Below, one piece after another: positions 33,467 through 41,564 of a DNA stretch of 64,000 bases; position 1 is the stretch's first letter; every line of letters starts with the position of its first letter. The DNA lies in NCBI RefSeq assembly GCF_000328625.1, contig NC_019978.1:1364001-1428000 (forward strand). The letters run 5' to 3'. Position numbers and translations under genes: made by a program. The stretch is from Halobacteroides halobius DSM 5150 (GTDB lineage Bacteria; Bacillota; Halanaerobiia; Halobacteroidales; Halobacteroidaceae). Below the pieces are notes generated by a model. That model worked only from the letters and a program-made list of their open reading frames with translations, searched no databases and was not told where the DNA came from.

Positions 33467-33856
33467 ATGACACAAGAATACAATGTAGTGCATGCTTGTA
33501 TTAGAGTTCTTGATTTAGAAAAATCAATTAAATTTTACCAAACAGCATTAAACTTTGAAGTAGCAAGAAAAAGAGACTTCCCAGAAGCTGAATTTACACT
33601 TGTCTATCTTAAAAGTAAAACAAGCAATTTCGAACTAGAACTTACTTATAACTATGACCGTAAAGAACCTTATACCATTGGCAACGGCTTTAGTCATCTT
33701 GCTGTAACTGTGGAAGATTTAGAAGCTTCATACCACAAACATCAAGAACTTGGTTATCAAGTAAGTGAGCTAAAAAGTTTAGATAAAGAAGCAAGTGGTG
33801 GCTACTATTTCTTAACTGACCCTGATGGTTACAGGACTGAAGTCATACAAAAATAA
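33467..33856 (+). CDS. gloA: Glyoxalase I-like VOC protein (lactoylglutathione lyase)
   Basis: A 129-residue VOC-fold metalloenzyme close to E. coli-type GloA. The four metal ligands are present: His9, Glu58 (in ELELTYN), His77 (GFSHLAV) and Glu125 (DPDGYRTEVI). GloA isomerises the hemithioacetal of methylglyoxal and a thiol. Its placement across from two gamma-glutamyl ligase-type genes suggests that they supply the thiol. The start follows AAGGAGGAGATTTAATCT. Confidence 0.87.
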   Translation: MTQEYNVVHACIRVLDLEKSIKFYQTALNFEVARKRDFPEAEFTLVYLKSKTSNFELELTYNYDRKEPYTIGNGFSHLAVTVEDLEASYHKHQELGYQVSELKSLDKEASGGYYFLTDPDGYRTEVIQK

Positions 33857-33863
33857 TTCTAAA

Positions 33864-33893
33864 AATCCCCCACCTTTAAAGGTGGGGGATTTA
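33864..33893. terminator. Bidirectional terminator, 15-bp perfect stem
   Basis: AAATCCCCCACCTTT (33864-33878) and its complement (33879-33893) lie between gloA and the convergent transglycosylase gene. Confidence 0.9.
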
Positions 33894-34553
33894 TTAATAA
33901 AATTGATTGAATTTATAGTTAAAGTATTTTACTGCCGTAGCTGCTGTAGAATTACGCATAGCAAGCCTTTTTTGATAATATTTATAGCGTCCTAATACTT
34001 TAAATAAATAATTATCATATAATTGATCTACATCAGGACTAACCCCACTAAGTCCTTGGTTATAAGATAAAATAGCCTGATAGAGATTACCTCTATATTT
34101 ATCAAATGCTAAACCTAAATAATAAACTGCAAATCTAATTCCTAAATCTGTTGCATTTAATATACTCCATTTATTATAATCCACTCCTAATTGCTTTGCT
34201 ATCCATTTAGCTGTATTAATTTTCATACTTGCAACTCCTATACTATCTCCATTATCATAGTCAGCTCGAGAAACAAAATTTGTTTCTGTTTCTATAATAG
34301 CTGTTACTAATAAAGGATCAATATTAACATTTAATTCTCTAGAATAATAATCGGACCAATAAATAATAGATTCAGTATATTCTTGAACTCTCTCTTTAGA
34401 GAGATCTATGTTAGTATTATATGCTACACTATGAATATACTTAATTCGATAAGATATGTAACTTCTTACTGCCTTATGATCATAAGCTAGAGAATTGAGA
34501 CTAAAACTAACAATTATTAACACTAAACAAACTAAGATAAACCTTATTTTCAT
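33894..34553 (-). CDS. Exported lytic transglycosylase (SLT domain)
   Basis: A 219-residue protein with a cleavable signal peptide (about 1-24) and a single SLT domain. The catalytic Glu lies in VTAIIETETNF. IGVASMKINTAKWIAKQLG corresponds to the usual GLMQ segment in altered form, and AILSYNQG to the AYNAG motif. It cuts peptidoglycan strands. The gene has a promoter at 34612-34640, and a 28-bp palindrome separates that promoter from the ribosome site AAGGAGGT. Confidence 0.85.
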   Translation of the reverse strand: MKIRFILVCLVLIIVSFSLNSLAYDHKAVRSYISYRIKYIHSVAYNTNIDLSKERVQEYTESIIYWSDYYSRELNVNIDPLLVTAIIETETNFVSRADYDNGDSIGVASMKINTAKWIAKQLGVDYNKWSILNATDLGIRFAVYYLGLAFDKYRGNLYQAILSYNQGLSGVSPDVDQLYDNYLFKVLGRYKYYQKRLAMRNSTAATAVKYFNYKFNQFY

Positions 34554-34567
34554 ATTCTACCTCCTTG

Positions 34568-34595
34568 CCAATTAATAATAGCTATTATTAATTGG
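34568..34595. promoter_or_regulatory. Perfect 28-bp palindrome in the transglycosylase leader
   Basis: CCAATTAATAATAG and CTATTATTAATTGG abut each other with no spacer. It ends next to the ribosome site, between promoter and start codon, and has no T run, so operator or mRNA hairpin is likelier than terminator. Confidence 0.6.
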
Positions 34596-34611
34596 TTGCA
34601 CTCTAGTATTT

Positions 34612-34640
34612 AATATAAATAATCAAACTATACTTTGCAA
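34612..34640 (-). promoter_or_regulatory. Sigma-A promoter of the transglycosylase gene
   Basis: TTGCAA (34640-34635), 17-bp spacer, TATATT (34617-34612). Confidence 0.65.
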
Positions 34641-34834
34641 GTAAAAAAAGTAATTAAAATTAATCTATCTACTATTTTTATACAAACTTATCATATTTTA
34701 TTAAAACATACGCATAATAATGACATTATATTCGCTTATTTGAAATAATTTAAAAATGATATCACCAACAATTGAATATTAATCAGTGGATTAGATATAC
34801 TAAAAATGAAATATACTAGAAAGGAGCCAAAACA

Positions 34835-35026
34835 ATGAGCTCATTAGCCTTAACTTTAGTAATTATTGGTGCTCTAAATTGGGGATTAATTGGTTTATTT
34901 GGTTTTAATTTAGTTTCTGCTATATTTGGAACTGGTTTTCTGAGTAGAATAATTTATTCTTTAGTTGGATTATCTGGGTTATATTCTGTTAGTTTTTTAT
35001 TTGGCGAGCAGGAACATGTTGAGTAA
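34835..35026 (+). CDS. DUF378 small membrane protein
   Basis: A 63-residue protein with two transmembrane helices. IIGALNWGLIGLFGFNLVSAIFG followed by SRIIYSLVGLSGLYSV is the full DUF378 (YuzA-like) signature. Function unknown. ATG follows AGAAAGGAGCCAAAACA; a terminator follows 10 bases after the stop. Confidence 0.88.
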   Translation: MSSLALTLVIIGALNWGLIGLFGFNLVSAIFGTGFLSRIIYSLVGLSGLYSVSFLFGEQEHVE

Positions 35027-35036
35027 TAATCATATA

Positions 35037-35065
35037 AAAAGGCCTTCTATATAGAAGGCCTTAAA
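35037..35065. terminator. Bidirectional terminator
   Basis: AAGGCCTTCTAT and ATAGAAGGCCTT form a perfect stem (35039-35062) between the DUF378 gene and the convergent MEDS gene, overlapping the MEDS stop codon. Confidence 0.8.
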
Positions 35066-35618
35066 CTATTTCCTTACCCGATAAATTATGTACTTTACCT
35101 GCACTAAGCAAAGAAGAATGTTTACTAACCAGTTCTTGTAAAGCTGCTTTACTGACCTCTTGTTCTGAAATCAAATCAGCTATATCATACATAGATAACC
35201 ATTTAAGATCTGCCTTAGATAATGCTTTAGCTAGTCTAGATTTCCAGGTTAAAAATTTATTTGGTGATGTTTCTTCTATAGCTACTTTAGCTTGCACTAA
35301 AAATCTAATATCAGAATGTCCCGAACTTATTGTCTCTTGCTGCAAATTAATCAATCGTTTTGCTAAACTATCTAGATTCTTAGTTTTTATTGCGTCTTCT
35401 ATTATGGGTTCAAGTGATTTAAATCTAAGTTGATCTTCATTTAATTCAATATTTTCAAAATAACTTTTTATTTGCGAAATTAAGCCTGGTTCTAAATAAC
35501 ATAAACATTGCTCTTGGTGTTTAATTCCTGCTTCTAAAAAGGATATAGCCTTAACTAGAAAATGTTCCTCCCCGTAATAAAGACTACATAAATGACCATT
35601 ATAATTAATTCCCTTCAT
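35061..35618 (-). CDS. MEDS-domain (DcmR-type) sensory protein
   Basis: A 185-residue single-domain protein resembling the MEDS domain (a RecA/KaiC-like sensory fold first named in methanogens and DcmR). HLCSLYYGEEHFLVKAISFLEAGIKHQEQCLCYLEP is the diagnostic N-terminal part. No output domain (kinase, HTH) is attached, so it probably works with another protein. It has its own promoter (35653-35681) and is divergent from a Cys-rich protein gene. Confidence 0.72.
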   Translation of the reverse strand: MKGINYNGHLCSLYYGEEHFLVKAISFLEAGIKHQEQCLCYLEPGLISQIKSYFENIELNEDQLRFKSLEPIIEDAIKTKNLDSLAKRLINLQQETISSGHSDIRFLVQAKVAIEETSPNKFLTWKSRLAKALSKADLKWLSMYDIADLISEQEVSKAALQELVSKHSSLLSAGKVHNLSGKEIV

Positions 35619-35652
35619 ATTAGCCCCCTAATTTTTACATAGTTTACCAGTT

Positions 35653-35681
35653 ATTATAACATATTATGTAATAAATGACAA
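35653..35681 (-). promoter_or_regulatory. Sigma-A promoter of the MEDS gene
   Basis: TTGTCA (35681-35676), 17-bp spacer, TATAAT (35658-35653). Confidence 0.8.
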
Positions 35682-35725
35682 ATAATTGAGTAAGTTATCT
35701 AAAATAAATAACAAGGAGTCTTAAC

Positions 35726-36070
35726 ATGAAGATATACAAAAAGTGCACTAATATATGTATAAAATGCTTATCTGAATGTGAGGCATCTTTAACTTTCTCA
35801 CTGCAAGAATCTAAAAAAGATAACCAGCTAGATTGTATTAATCTCTTATTAGATTGTATTGATATATGTTCTATAACAATTAGATATCTCTTATACAATA
35901 GCAGATTTATAAGAGATATCTGCTATAAATGTGCTATTATTTGCAACAATTGTGCGAAAGTATGTGCTAAATCATCCAATAAACATTATCAATCTTGTGT
36001 AGAGATTTGCCATAAGTGTGCTAAAAAATGCAAAAAGATAGCAAGCTTTTCCTTAAATCAACTAGCTTAA
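35726..36070 (+). CDS. Cys-rich four-helix bundle protein (DUF326 / copper storage type)
   Basis: A 114-residue protein with 16 cysteines, mostly spaced CxxxC or CxxC along predicted helices (C7, C11, C14, C18; then LDCINLLLDCIDIC; CYKCAIICNNCAKVC; CVEICHKCAKKC). This is the DUF326/Csp pattern, in which a four-helix bundle lined with cysteines binds Cu(I). Histidines usual in relatives are partly replaced. There is no signal peptide, so storage or scavenging would be cytosolic. The start follows AACAAGGAGTCTTAAC. Confidence 0.78.
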   Translation: MKIYKKCTNICIKCLSECEASLTFSLQESKKDNQLDCINLLLDCIDICSITIRYLLYNSRFIRDICYKCAIICNNCAKVCAKSSNKHYQSCVEICHKCAKKCKKIASFSLNQLA

Positions 36071-36085
36071 TAATCTTATATACAA

Positions 36086-36112
36086 AAAACAGGGAGCCTA
36101 TATAGGCTCCCT
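36086..36112 (-). terminator. Intrinsic terminator of cstA
   Basis: AGGGAGCCTAT and ATAGGCTCCCT (36091-36112) are followed on the minus strand by GTTTTTTG. Confidence 0.88.
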
Positions 36113-36118
36113 CTAATA

Positions 36119-37537
36119 TTAGACAGATTTTTTCTTTTCTACTGTAGCATCTTGTCCTTTGGTTAAAAATAATGTTAACGCTCCACCTGCTGTTATTATT
36201 CCAATAGGAGTAGCAATTGCTAATGATAATTGAAATCCTTCTGGAGCAGCAAATATATAAGAGATTGAAACTGCTGTCATAAAGGTAGCTGGAATAGTAG
36301 CAATCCAGTGTAGTTTATCCTGCTGGGCCAAATACGCAGCTCCAGCCCATAATGCCATCATGGCTAAAGTCTGATTAGACCAAGCAAAGTATCTCCAGAT
36401 AATACTAAAATCAACTTGTGATAAGATAATACCTATCATAAAGATTGGAATAGCAATCTTAAATCTATTAGTTTTATCTTTTTGGTCTAGCTTAAGCATA
36501 TCTGCTAAAGCCAATCTAACACTTCTAAATGCTGTATCACCAGAACTAATTGGTAAAGCTATAACCCCCAACATAGCCATTATACCACCAGTCACTCCTA
36601 ACATACTATCACTGATTTCTTTAACTACTCCACCAGCTCCACCAAGACTATTCAGAGCTTCAGATAAACCTACTGTATCACCAAAAAAAGTCATAGAAGC
36701 TGCCGCCCAAATTATAGCTATAATTCCTTCTGCTATCATAGCACCATAAAAAACTTTTTTTCCATCATCTTCATTATCTAAGCACCGAGCCATTAAGGGA
36801 GATTGGGTAGCATGAAAACCACTAATTGCTCCACAAGCTATCGTTACAAATAAGAATGGCCATAAAGATAATGATTTAGGATGTAGATTAGCTAAAGTAA
36901 GATTTGGAATATTATAATCGCCAATAATTAATCCACCACCAACTCCTAAAGCCATTATTAATAAAGCACCACCAAGCAATGGATAGAATTTAGCAATAAT
37001 TTTATCTACTGGTAAAATAGTGGCTAAGAAATAATAAGAAATAATAAGTACTAACCAAGCATTAAGACTAAGTCCTGTCATACTAGCCAATAATTTAGCT
37101 GGACCAGTCATAAATACAGTCCCTACTAAAATCAATACTAAAATAGAGAAGACCCTCATAAACTTACGGGCACCTTCACCTAAATAATCCCCTACTATTT
37201 CAGCAACAGTAGCACCATCATCTCTAACTGATATCATCCCAATTAAATAATCATGTACTGTTCCAGCAAAGATACAACCTAGTACAATCCATAAAAAAGC
37301 AGCTGGGCCAAATAAAGCCCCCATTACTGCACCATAAATTGGCCCTAGACCAGCAATATTTAGTAATTGAATTAAAAATGCTCTAGGCCAACTCATCGCT
37401 ATATAATCCACTCCATCACTTTTAGTGTGAGCTGGTGTTTCTTTTGTTTTCTCTGCTCCAAAAATTTTTGTTACAAAATTACCATAAAAGATATAACCAG
37501 CTATTAAGATTAATATTCCACCAAGATATGATAACAC
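36119..37537 (-). CDS. cstA: CstA-family transporter (carbon starvation / pyruvate uptake type)
   Basis: A 472-residue membrane protein with about 13 helices, the short form of CstA common in Firmicutes (E. coli CstA is about 700). Conserved parts include YGNFVTKIFG, TPAHTKSDGVDYI, NIAGLGPIYGAVMGALFGP, GTVHDYLIGMISVRDDG and ISGFHATQSPLMARC. In E. coli CstA and BtsT take up pyruvate or peptides. Here a LytS/LytR pair lies directly upstream on the same strand, as BtsSR does for BtsT, so pyruvate-induced control is likely. GTG start at 37537 after AAGGGGGAGTTACTA. Confidence 0.9.
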   Translation of the reverse strand: MLSYLGGILILIAGYIFYGNFVTKIFGAEKTKETPAHTKSDGVDYIAMSWPRAFLIQLLNIAGLGPIYGAVMGALFGPAAFLWIVLGCIFAGTVHDYLIGMISVRDDGATVAEIVGDYLGEGARKFMRVFSILVLILVGTVFMTGPAKLLASMTGLSLNAWLVLIISYYFLATILPVDKIIAKFYPLLGGALLIMALGVGGGLIIGDYNIPNLTLANLHPKSLSLWPFLFVTIACGAISGFHATQSPLMARCLDNEDDGKKVFYGAMIAEGIIAIIWAAASMTFFGDTVGLSEALNSLGGAGGVVKEISDSMLGVTGGIMAMLGVIALPISSGDTAFRSVRLALADMLKLDQKDKTNRFKIAIPIFMIGIILSQVDFSIIWRYFAWSNQTLAMMALWAGAAYLAQQDKLHWIATIPATFMTAVSISYIFAAPEGFQLSLAIATPIGIITAGGALTLFLTKGQDATVEKKKSV

Positions 37538-37556
37538 TAGTAACTCCCCCTTTTAC

Positions 37557-37587
37557 TTTATAAGTTTAGAGGTTATAAACTTATAAA
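37557..37587. promoter_or_regulatory. 12-bp inverted repeat in the cstA leader
   Basis: TTTATAAGTTTA (37557-37568) and TAAACTTATAAA (37576-37587) flank 7 bases just upstream of the cstA ribosome site. Operator or RNA hairpin; no T run. Confidence 0.5.
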
Positions 37588-37686
37588 ACTTATATCCGTT
37601 ATTCATATTATACAATGGTTAATTTTTTAAATAATAATTTTAAACTGAATAACAGAAATCAGGGGCTGAATTACATTATACACTAC

Positions 37687-37712
37687 TAAAAAAATAATCC
37701 CCTAGCTAGGAG
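37687..37712 (-). terminator. Intrinsic terminator of the two-component operon
   Basis: On the minus strand TAATCTCCTAGC pairs with TAGGGGATTA (one mismatch) and is followed by seven T. Confidence 0.82.
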
Positions 37713-37713
37713 A

Positions 37714-38499
37714 TTATAGATTAAATATACTCTTGATTTTTTCTACCTTAGCTCTACTAACCGGAACTTTAATTTCTCCTTGATTATCCATCACAACTTG
37801 ATATTTTCCTTTAAACCAAGGAATTACTTCCTTAACATGCTTTAAATTAATCAAAAAACTACGATGAACTCTAAGAAATTGAGTAGTTGGTAGTTTTTCT
37901 TCTAAGTCTTTTAAAGTAAAATCAACTTCATATTCTTGCTTATACGTTTTTACATACACTTTACAATTACGAGTATGAAAAACTATAAGTTCAGTATAAG
38001 GAATCAATTTAATTCTACTTCGTTTACCTTTAACTGGCAATTTTTTAATTTTAGCAATTTCATTATCATCTTGAGGTAGTTTATTAAATAAAGCTTCTAT
38101 CTTATTTTCTAGTAGTTGCTGCTGATTACTAAAGTAATAGTCTTTAACTCGCTTTATAGTCTCTACTAATCTATCTTGTTCATAAGGTTTTAAAATATAA
38201 TCAATAGCTTCCACTTCAAAAGCTTGCAGAGCATATTCATCATATGCTGTAAGAAAGACAATAATAGTTTTTTTCTCTAATTTCTTTATTTCTTGGGCTA
38301 CTTCCAGTCCTGTCTTACCAGGTAATTGAATATCTAAAAAGACTAAATCAGGCTCTTTTTCTTTAATTATTTCTAAAATTTCTAGCCCATCTTTAGCACT
38401 TCCAATTAACTTCACATCATCAATTTCTTCTAATAAAAAGCTTAATTCATTACGAGCTGGTAATTCATCTTCAACAATTACTGTTTTTAATCTATTCAT
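37714..38499 (-). CDS. LytTR-family response regulator (LytR/BtsR-like)
   Basis: A 261-residue regulator: receiver domain with phospho-acceptor Asp in DLVFLDIQLPGKTGLE (about 54), switch Thr in FLTAYDEYALQAFEVEAIDYILKPY, and a C-terminal LytTR DNA-binding domain (LPTTQFLRVHRSFLINLKHVKEV). ATG 38499 overlaps the kinase gene by 8 bases; a TTG three bases earlier is less likely. It should control the downstream cstA gene, by analogy with BtsSR/BtsT and LytSR/LrgAB. Confidence 0.9.
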   Translation of the reverse strand: MNRLKTVIVEDELPARNELSFLLEEIDDVKLIGSAKDGLEILEIIKEKEPDLVFLDIQLPGKTGLEVAQEIKKLEKKTIIVFLTAYDEYALQAFEVEAIDYILKPYEQDRLVETIKRVKDYYFSNQQQLLENKIEALFNKLPQDDNEIAKIKKLPVKGKRSRIKLIPYTELIVFHTRNCKVYVKTYKQEYEVDFTLKDLEEKLPTTQFLRVHRSFLINLKHVKEVIPWFKGKYQVVMDNQGEIKVPVSRAKVEKIKSIFNL

Positions 38500-40201
38500 C
38501 AATATCTTCCTTTCCTACTTGCGGAAGATTAATTGTAACAGTTGTACCTTGACCTAATTTACTATTAATCATTAATCCATATTCAGTACCATAAATTTTC
38601 TTAATTCTTTGGTTGACATTAGATAAACCAATTTGATCACTAGTAGAATCCATTTCTAAAAGATTTCCCGGATCTTCTTTAATACCTACCCCATCATCTA
38701 TCACTTGTAACAATAAATCCTCTTCTTTCTTAGCTAAAATCTTGACTTGACCTGGGCCAACCTTAGGAGATATCCCATGTTTAATAGCATTTTCTACTAG
38801 AGGTTGTAAAATAAAGCTAGGTAATTGATAATCAGTTAAGTCTTCCGATATTTCTAATTCTACCTTTAATTTCTCCTCAAATCTAGCTTCTTCAATATCT
38901 ATATAATAGTGCACAAATTCTAACTCTTGTGCTAAAGAAATCATTTGACAACTCTGATTTAGAGTCTTACGCAAAAATTTAGCTAATTTCATTATTAATT
39001 CTCGCGCCCGTTTAGGGTCAGTTCGACAAAAAGAACTAATAGTATTTAATGAATTAAATAAAAAATGTGGCCGCACCTGAGCCTGTAAAGCTTTAAGTTC
39101 AGCTTCAGTAGCTAATTTAGCTTGTTGCTTTAAACTTGAGAGATGAAGTTGAGTCGATAATAAATTAGCTATCCCCCAAGCTAATTCAATATCTAATCCA
39201 TTAATACTTCCTTCTTCAGTCTTATATAATTTTAACGTTCCAATTACTTTTTTCTCAACTCCTTTAGTTAGTGGTGCTATAACAGCTCCTTTAAGAGTAC
39301 ATTCATCAACTGGACAACCAATCTCTTCTTTAGTAGAAATTATCTTTAATTGTCCTTGATTTAAAGCTTCTTTAGTAGCCTGCGTTATAATTTCTTCTTG
39401 CGGTCGATGATGATACTGCTCTTTGCCACAATGAGCTAATACTTCTTTACGGTTAGTTATTGCTACTGCAGATAAATCTGTTACCTGTAAGATGATTTTA
39501 GCCGTTTCTCTAGCAGATTCATAATTTAATCCTTCCTGTAAATAGGCTAAGCTTTGATTAGCTATTTCTAATGCCTTATAAGCCTGTAAAGCTTTAACTT
39601 TTTCCTTCTTCTCCAAATCCTTATGCAGAATATAAATAAAGAAAGCAACCCCTAAAGCATTACTTAAAATCATTGGCACAGAAATTATTTTAACCAATTC
39701 ATAAGCTCTAGCATAAGGATTGCTTAAGATTAAAACTAAAGCCATCTCCAAAATTTCTAATCCAACTCCTAATAAAAAGCCTTCTTTAAGACTAATCTTG
39801 CGTAAAGATCGATCCTTGTAAATAGCGCCTGAAATTAATCCGGCTAAAGTAGTTGCTAAAGCACAAGCTAAAGCAGTAAACCCACCCAAGTAATAACGAT
39901 GTAGACCACCTATTAAACCAGCGATAACTCCAACAATTGGCCCTCCTAATAAACCACCTATCACAGCACCAACAGCTCTAATATTAGCATAAGCACCATG
40001 GGTATAAATACCTAAATAAGTCCCCAATAAAGATAAGAAACCAAATAAGATAGCCAATAAAAACTGGTTTTTTATTTTAGTTTGATCTTTTGAATCAATA
40101 ATTAATTTCTGAAAAAAATTAGCCTCTAAAGCTAACAAATAAGCTGAAATACCAATTACAGAAATACTTTTAACCAAAGAAAAGAGCAAGTTATCAGCCA
40201 T
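38492..40201 (-). CDS. LytS-family sensor histidine kinase
   Basis: A 569-residue kinase: 5TM-LYT sensor (about 1-190, including GGPIVGVIAGLIGGLHRYYLGGFTALACALATTLAGLI), a GAF-like domain (about 215-345, with Cys in EEIGCPVDECTLKGAVIAPL), the phosphotransfer His in LQAQVRPHFLFNSLNTIS, and a HATPase with LVENAIKHG and GLSNVNQR. The 5TM-LYT/GAF layout matches BtsS/LytS, which sense pyruvate or related signals. It is the first gene of the kinase-regulator pair. Confidence 0.91.
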   Translation of the reverse strand: MADNLLFSLVKSISVIGISAYLLALEANFFQKLIIDSKDQTKIKNQFLLAILFGFLSLLGTYLGIYTHGAYANIRAVGAVIGGLLGGPIVGVIAGLIGGLHRYYLGGFTALACALATTLAGLISGAIYKDRSLRKISLKEGFLLGVGLEILEMALVLILSNPYARAYELVKIISVPMILSNALGVAFFIYILHKDLEKKEKVKALQAYKALEIANQSLAYLQEGLNYESARETAKIILQVTDLSAVAITNRKEVLAHCGKEQYHHRPQEEIITQATKEALNQGQLKIISTKEEIGCPVDECTLKGAVIAPLTKGVEKKVIGTLKLYKTEEGSINGLDIELAWGIANLLSTQLHLSSLKQQAKLATEAELKALQAQVRPHFLFNSLNTISSFCRTDPKRARELIMKLAKFLRKTLNQSCQMISLAQELEFVHYYIDIEEARFEEKLKVELEISEDLTDYQLPSFILQPLVENAIKHGISPKVGPGQVKILAKKEEDLLLQVIDDGVGIKEDPGNLLEMDSTSDQIGLSNVNQRIKKIYGTEYGLMINSKLGQGTTVTINLPQVGKEDIDE

Positions 40202-40214
40202 TATTTAATCTTCC

Positions 40215-40802
40215 TCACTCTAATAATCCTTCAATTTGAGTCATAATCTCTTGGCCAGCTTGTCTCATTTCTGTCTTGTCTAATTTTTTATTATAGTACT
40301 CTGTTAATCTAAAAGGTTTGCCAATGTTAACTTTGACTTGGTTTTGAATAGGACTTCTAGTTCCTAATAAACCTACCGGTAAGATTGGAACTTGAGATTT
40401 AGTAGCTAACATTACTATTCCTAACTTAGCTTTTTTTAGTTTTGGCCCTTGGTTACGAGTTCCTTCAGGAAATAAAGCTAAGATTTTTTCTTCTTTTAAT
40501 ATCTGAAGCCCTTTTCTTAAGGCTGATTTACCAACTCCACCTCTTCTAACCGGAAAAGCACCATAATACTTAAGCACTTTATCTGCTATTGGGTTATTAA
40601 AAAGTTCTTCCTTTGCCATATAATGTACCTTACGATGTAAAGCTGCTGCCAAAATAGGAGGATCAAAATTACTAACATGATTTGCTACCACAATCACTGG
40701 CCCATTTTGTGGTAAATTATCCTCTCCAGTTACTTCCCAACCAAATCCTAATTTAAATGCAGTACGAAATAATTTATGGGTTGTTTGATAGGTAAAATCC
40801 AT
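40215..40802 (-). CDS. plsC: 1-acyl-sn-glycerol-3-phosphate acyltransferase
   Basis: A 195-residue PlsC domain: catalytic NHVSNFDPP (HX4D), then FPVRRGG, LALFPEGTRNQGPKLKKAKLG and VPILPVGLLGT. It makes phosphatidic acid from lysophosphatidate at the membrane. It follows cmk by 2 bases, a common clostridial order (cmk-plsC). ATG after CAGGAGGTATAGAA. Confidence 0.92.
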   Translation of the reverse strand: MDFTYQTTHKLFRTAFKLGFGWEVTGEDNLPQNGPVIVVANHVSNFDPPILAAALHRKVHYMAKEELFNNPIADKVLKYYGAFPVRRGGVGKSALRKGLQILKEEKILALFPEGTRNQGPKLKKAKLGIVMLATKSQVPILPVGLLGTRSPIQNQVKVNIGKPFRLTEYYNKKLDKTEMRQAGQEIMTQIEGLLE

Positions 40803-40804
40803 TT

Positions 40805-41473
40805 CTATACCTCCTGGCAGATAGAAATTATCTTATTAATTACATCTTTTTTATCTAAATCCGTCGTATCAATTTCAACTGCATCATCTGCCTTCTGCAA
40901 TGGGCCAACCTCACGATTGCGATCTAATTGATCTCGCTTAATAATCTCTTCTTTTAACTCTGCAAAATTAACATTTACTCCCTTATCCTTTAGCTGCTGA
41001 AATCTTCTAGTAGTTCTTTCTTCAACAGAAGCAGTTAAAAATATCTTTACATCAGCATTAGGTAATACAACTGTTCCTATATCCCGACCATCCATTACTA
41101 CCCCACAACAAGTTGCTAATTTACGTTGAGCTTTTACTAACTCTTTTCGTACACCAGCTACCTTAGCAACTAATGATACATGATTATTTACTCTTTTAGT
41201 TCGAATCTGAGAGGTTACATCTTGCTGGTCTAATAGAATTCTCTCTTGCTTATTATTCTTAGAAAAACTAATCTTTGCTTGTTGAGCAATTTTAACTAAA
41301 TCTGCTTTATTTGTTAGATCTATATCTTCTTGTAAAGCTTTTAAGGTTAGAGCTCGATACATAGCTCCAGTATCAATATAAATATACTCTAATTTATCTG
41401 CTACAATCTTAGCTACTGTGCTTTTTCCAGCACCTGCTGGTCCATCAATTGCTACTGTTAATTCTTTATTCAT
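40805..41473 (-). CDS. cmk: Cytidylate kinase
   Basis: Phosphorylates CMP and dCMP. The 222-residue protein has the P-loop IDGPAGAGKSTVAKIVA (about 9-25), IDTGAMYRALTL, the CMP-binding VMDGRDIGTVVLPNADVKIFLTASVEERTTRR and RDQLDRNREVGPL lid. Normal length. It overlaps nothing upstream; plsC follows at once. Confidence 0.95.
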   Translation of the reverse strand: MNKELTVAIDGPAGAGKSTVAKIVADKLEYIYIDTGAMYRALTLKALQEDIDLTNKADLVKIAQQAKISFSKNNKQERILLDQQDVTSQIRTKRVNNHVSLVAKVAGVRKELVKAQRKLATCCGVVMDGRDIGTVVLPNADVKIFLTASVEERTTRRFQQLKDKGVNVNFAELKEEIIKRDQLDRNREVGPLQKADDAVEIDTTDLDKKDVINKIISICQEV

Positions 41474-41564
41474 TACTATCTACTCCTTCTTTCTTTTAAC
41501 TTCTAGAAATAATATGATATTCTTTACCAAAACTATTATAGCAGTCAATTATATTGTTTGCAAA

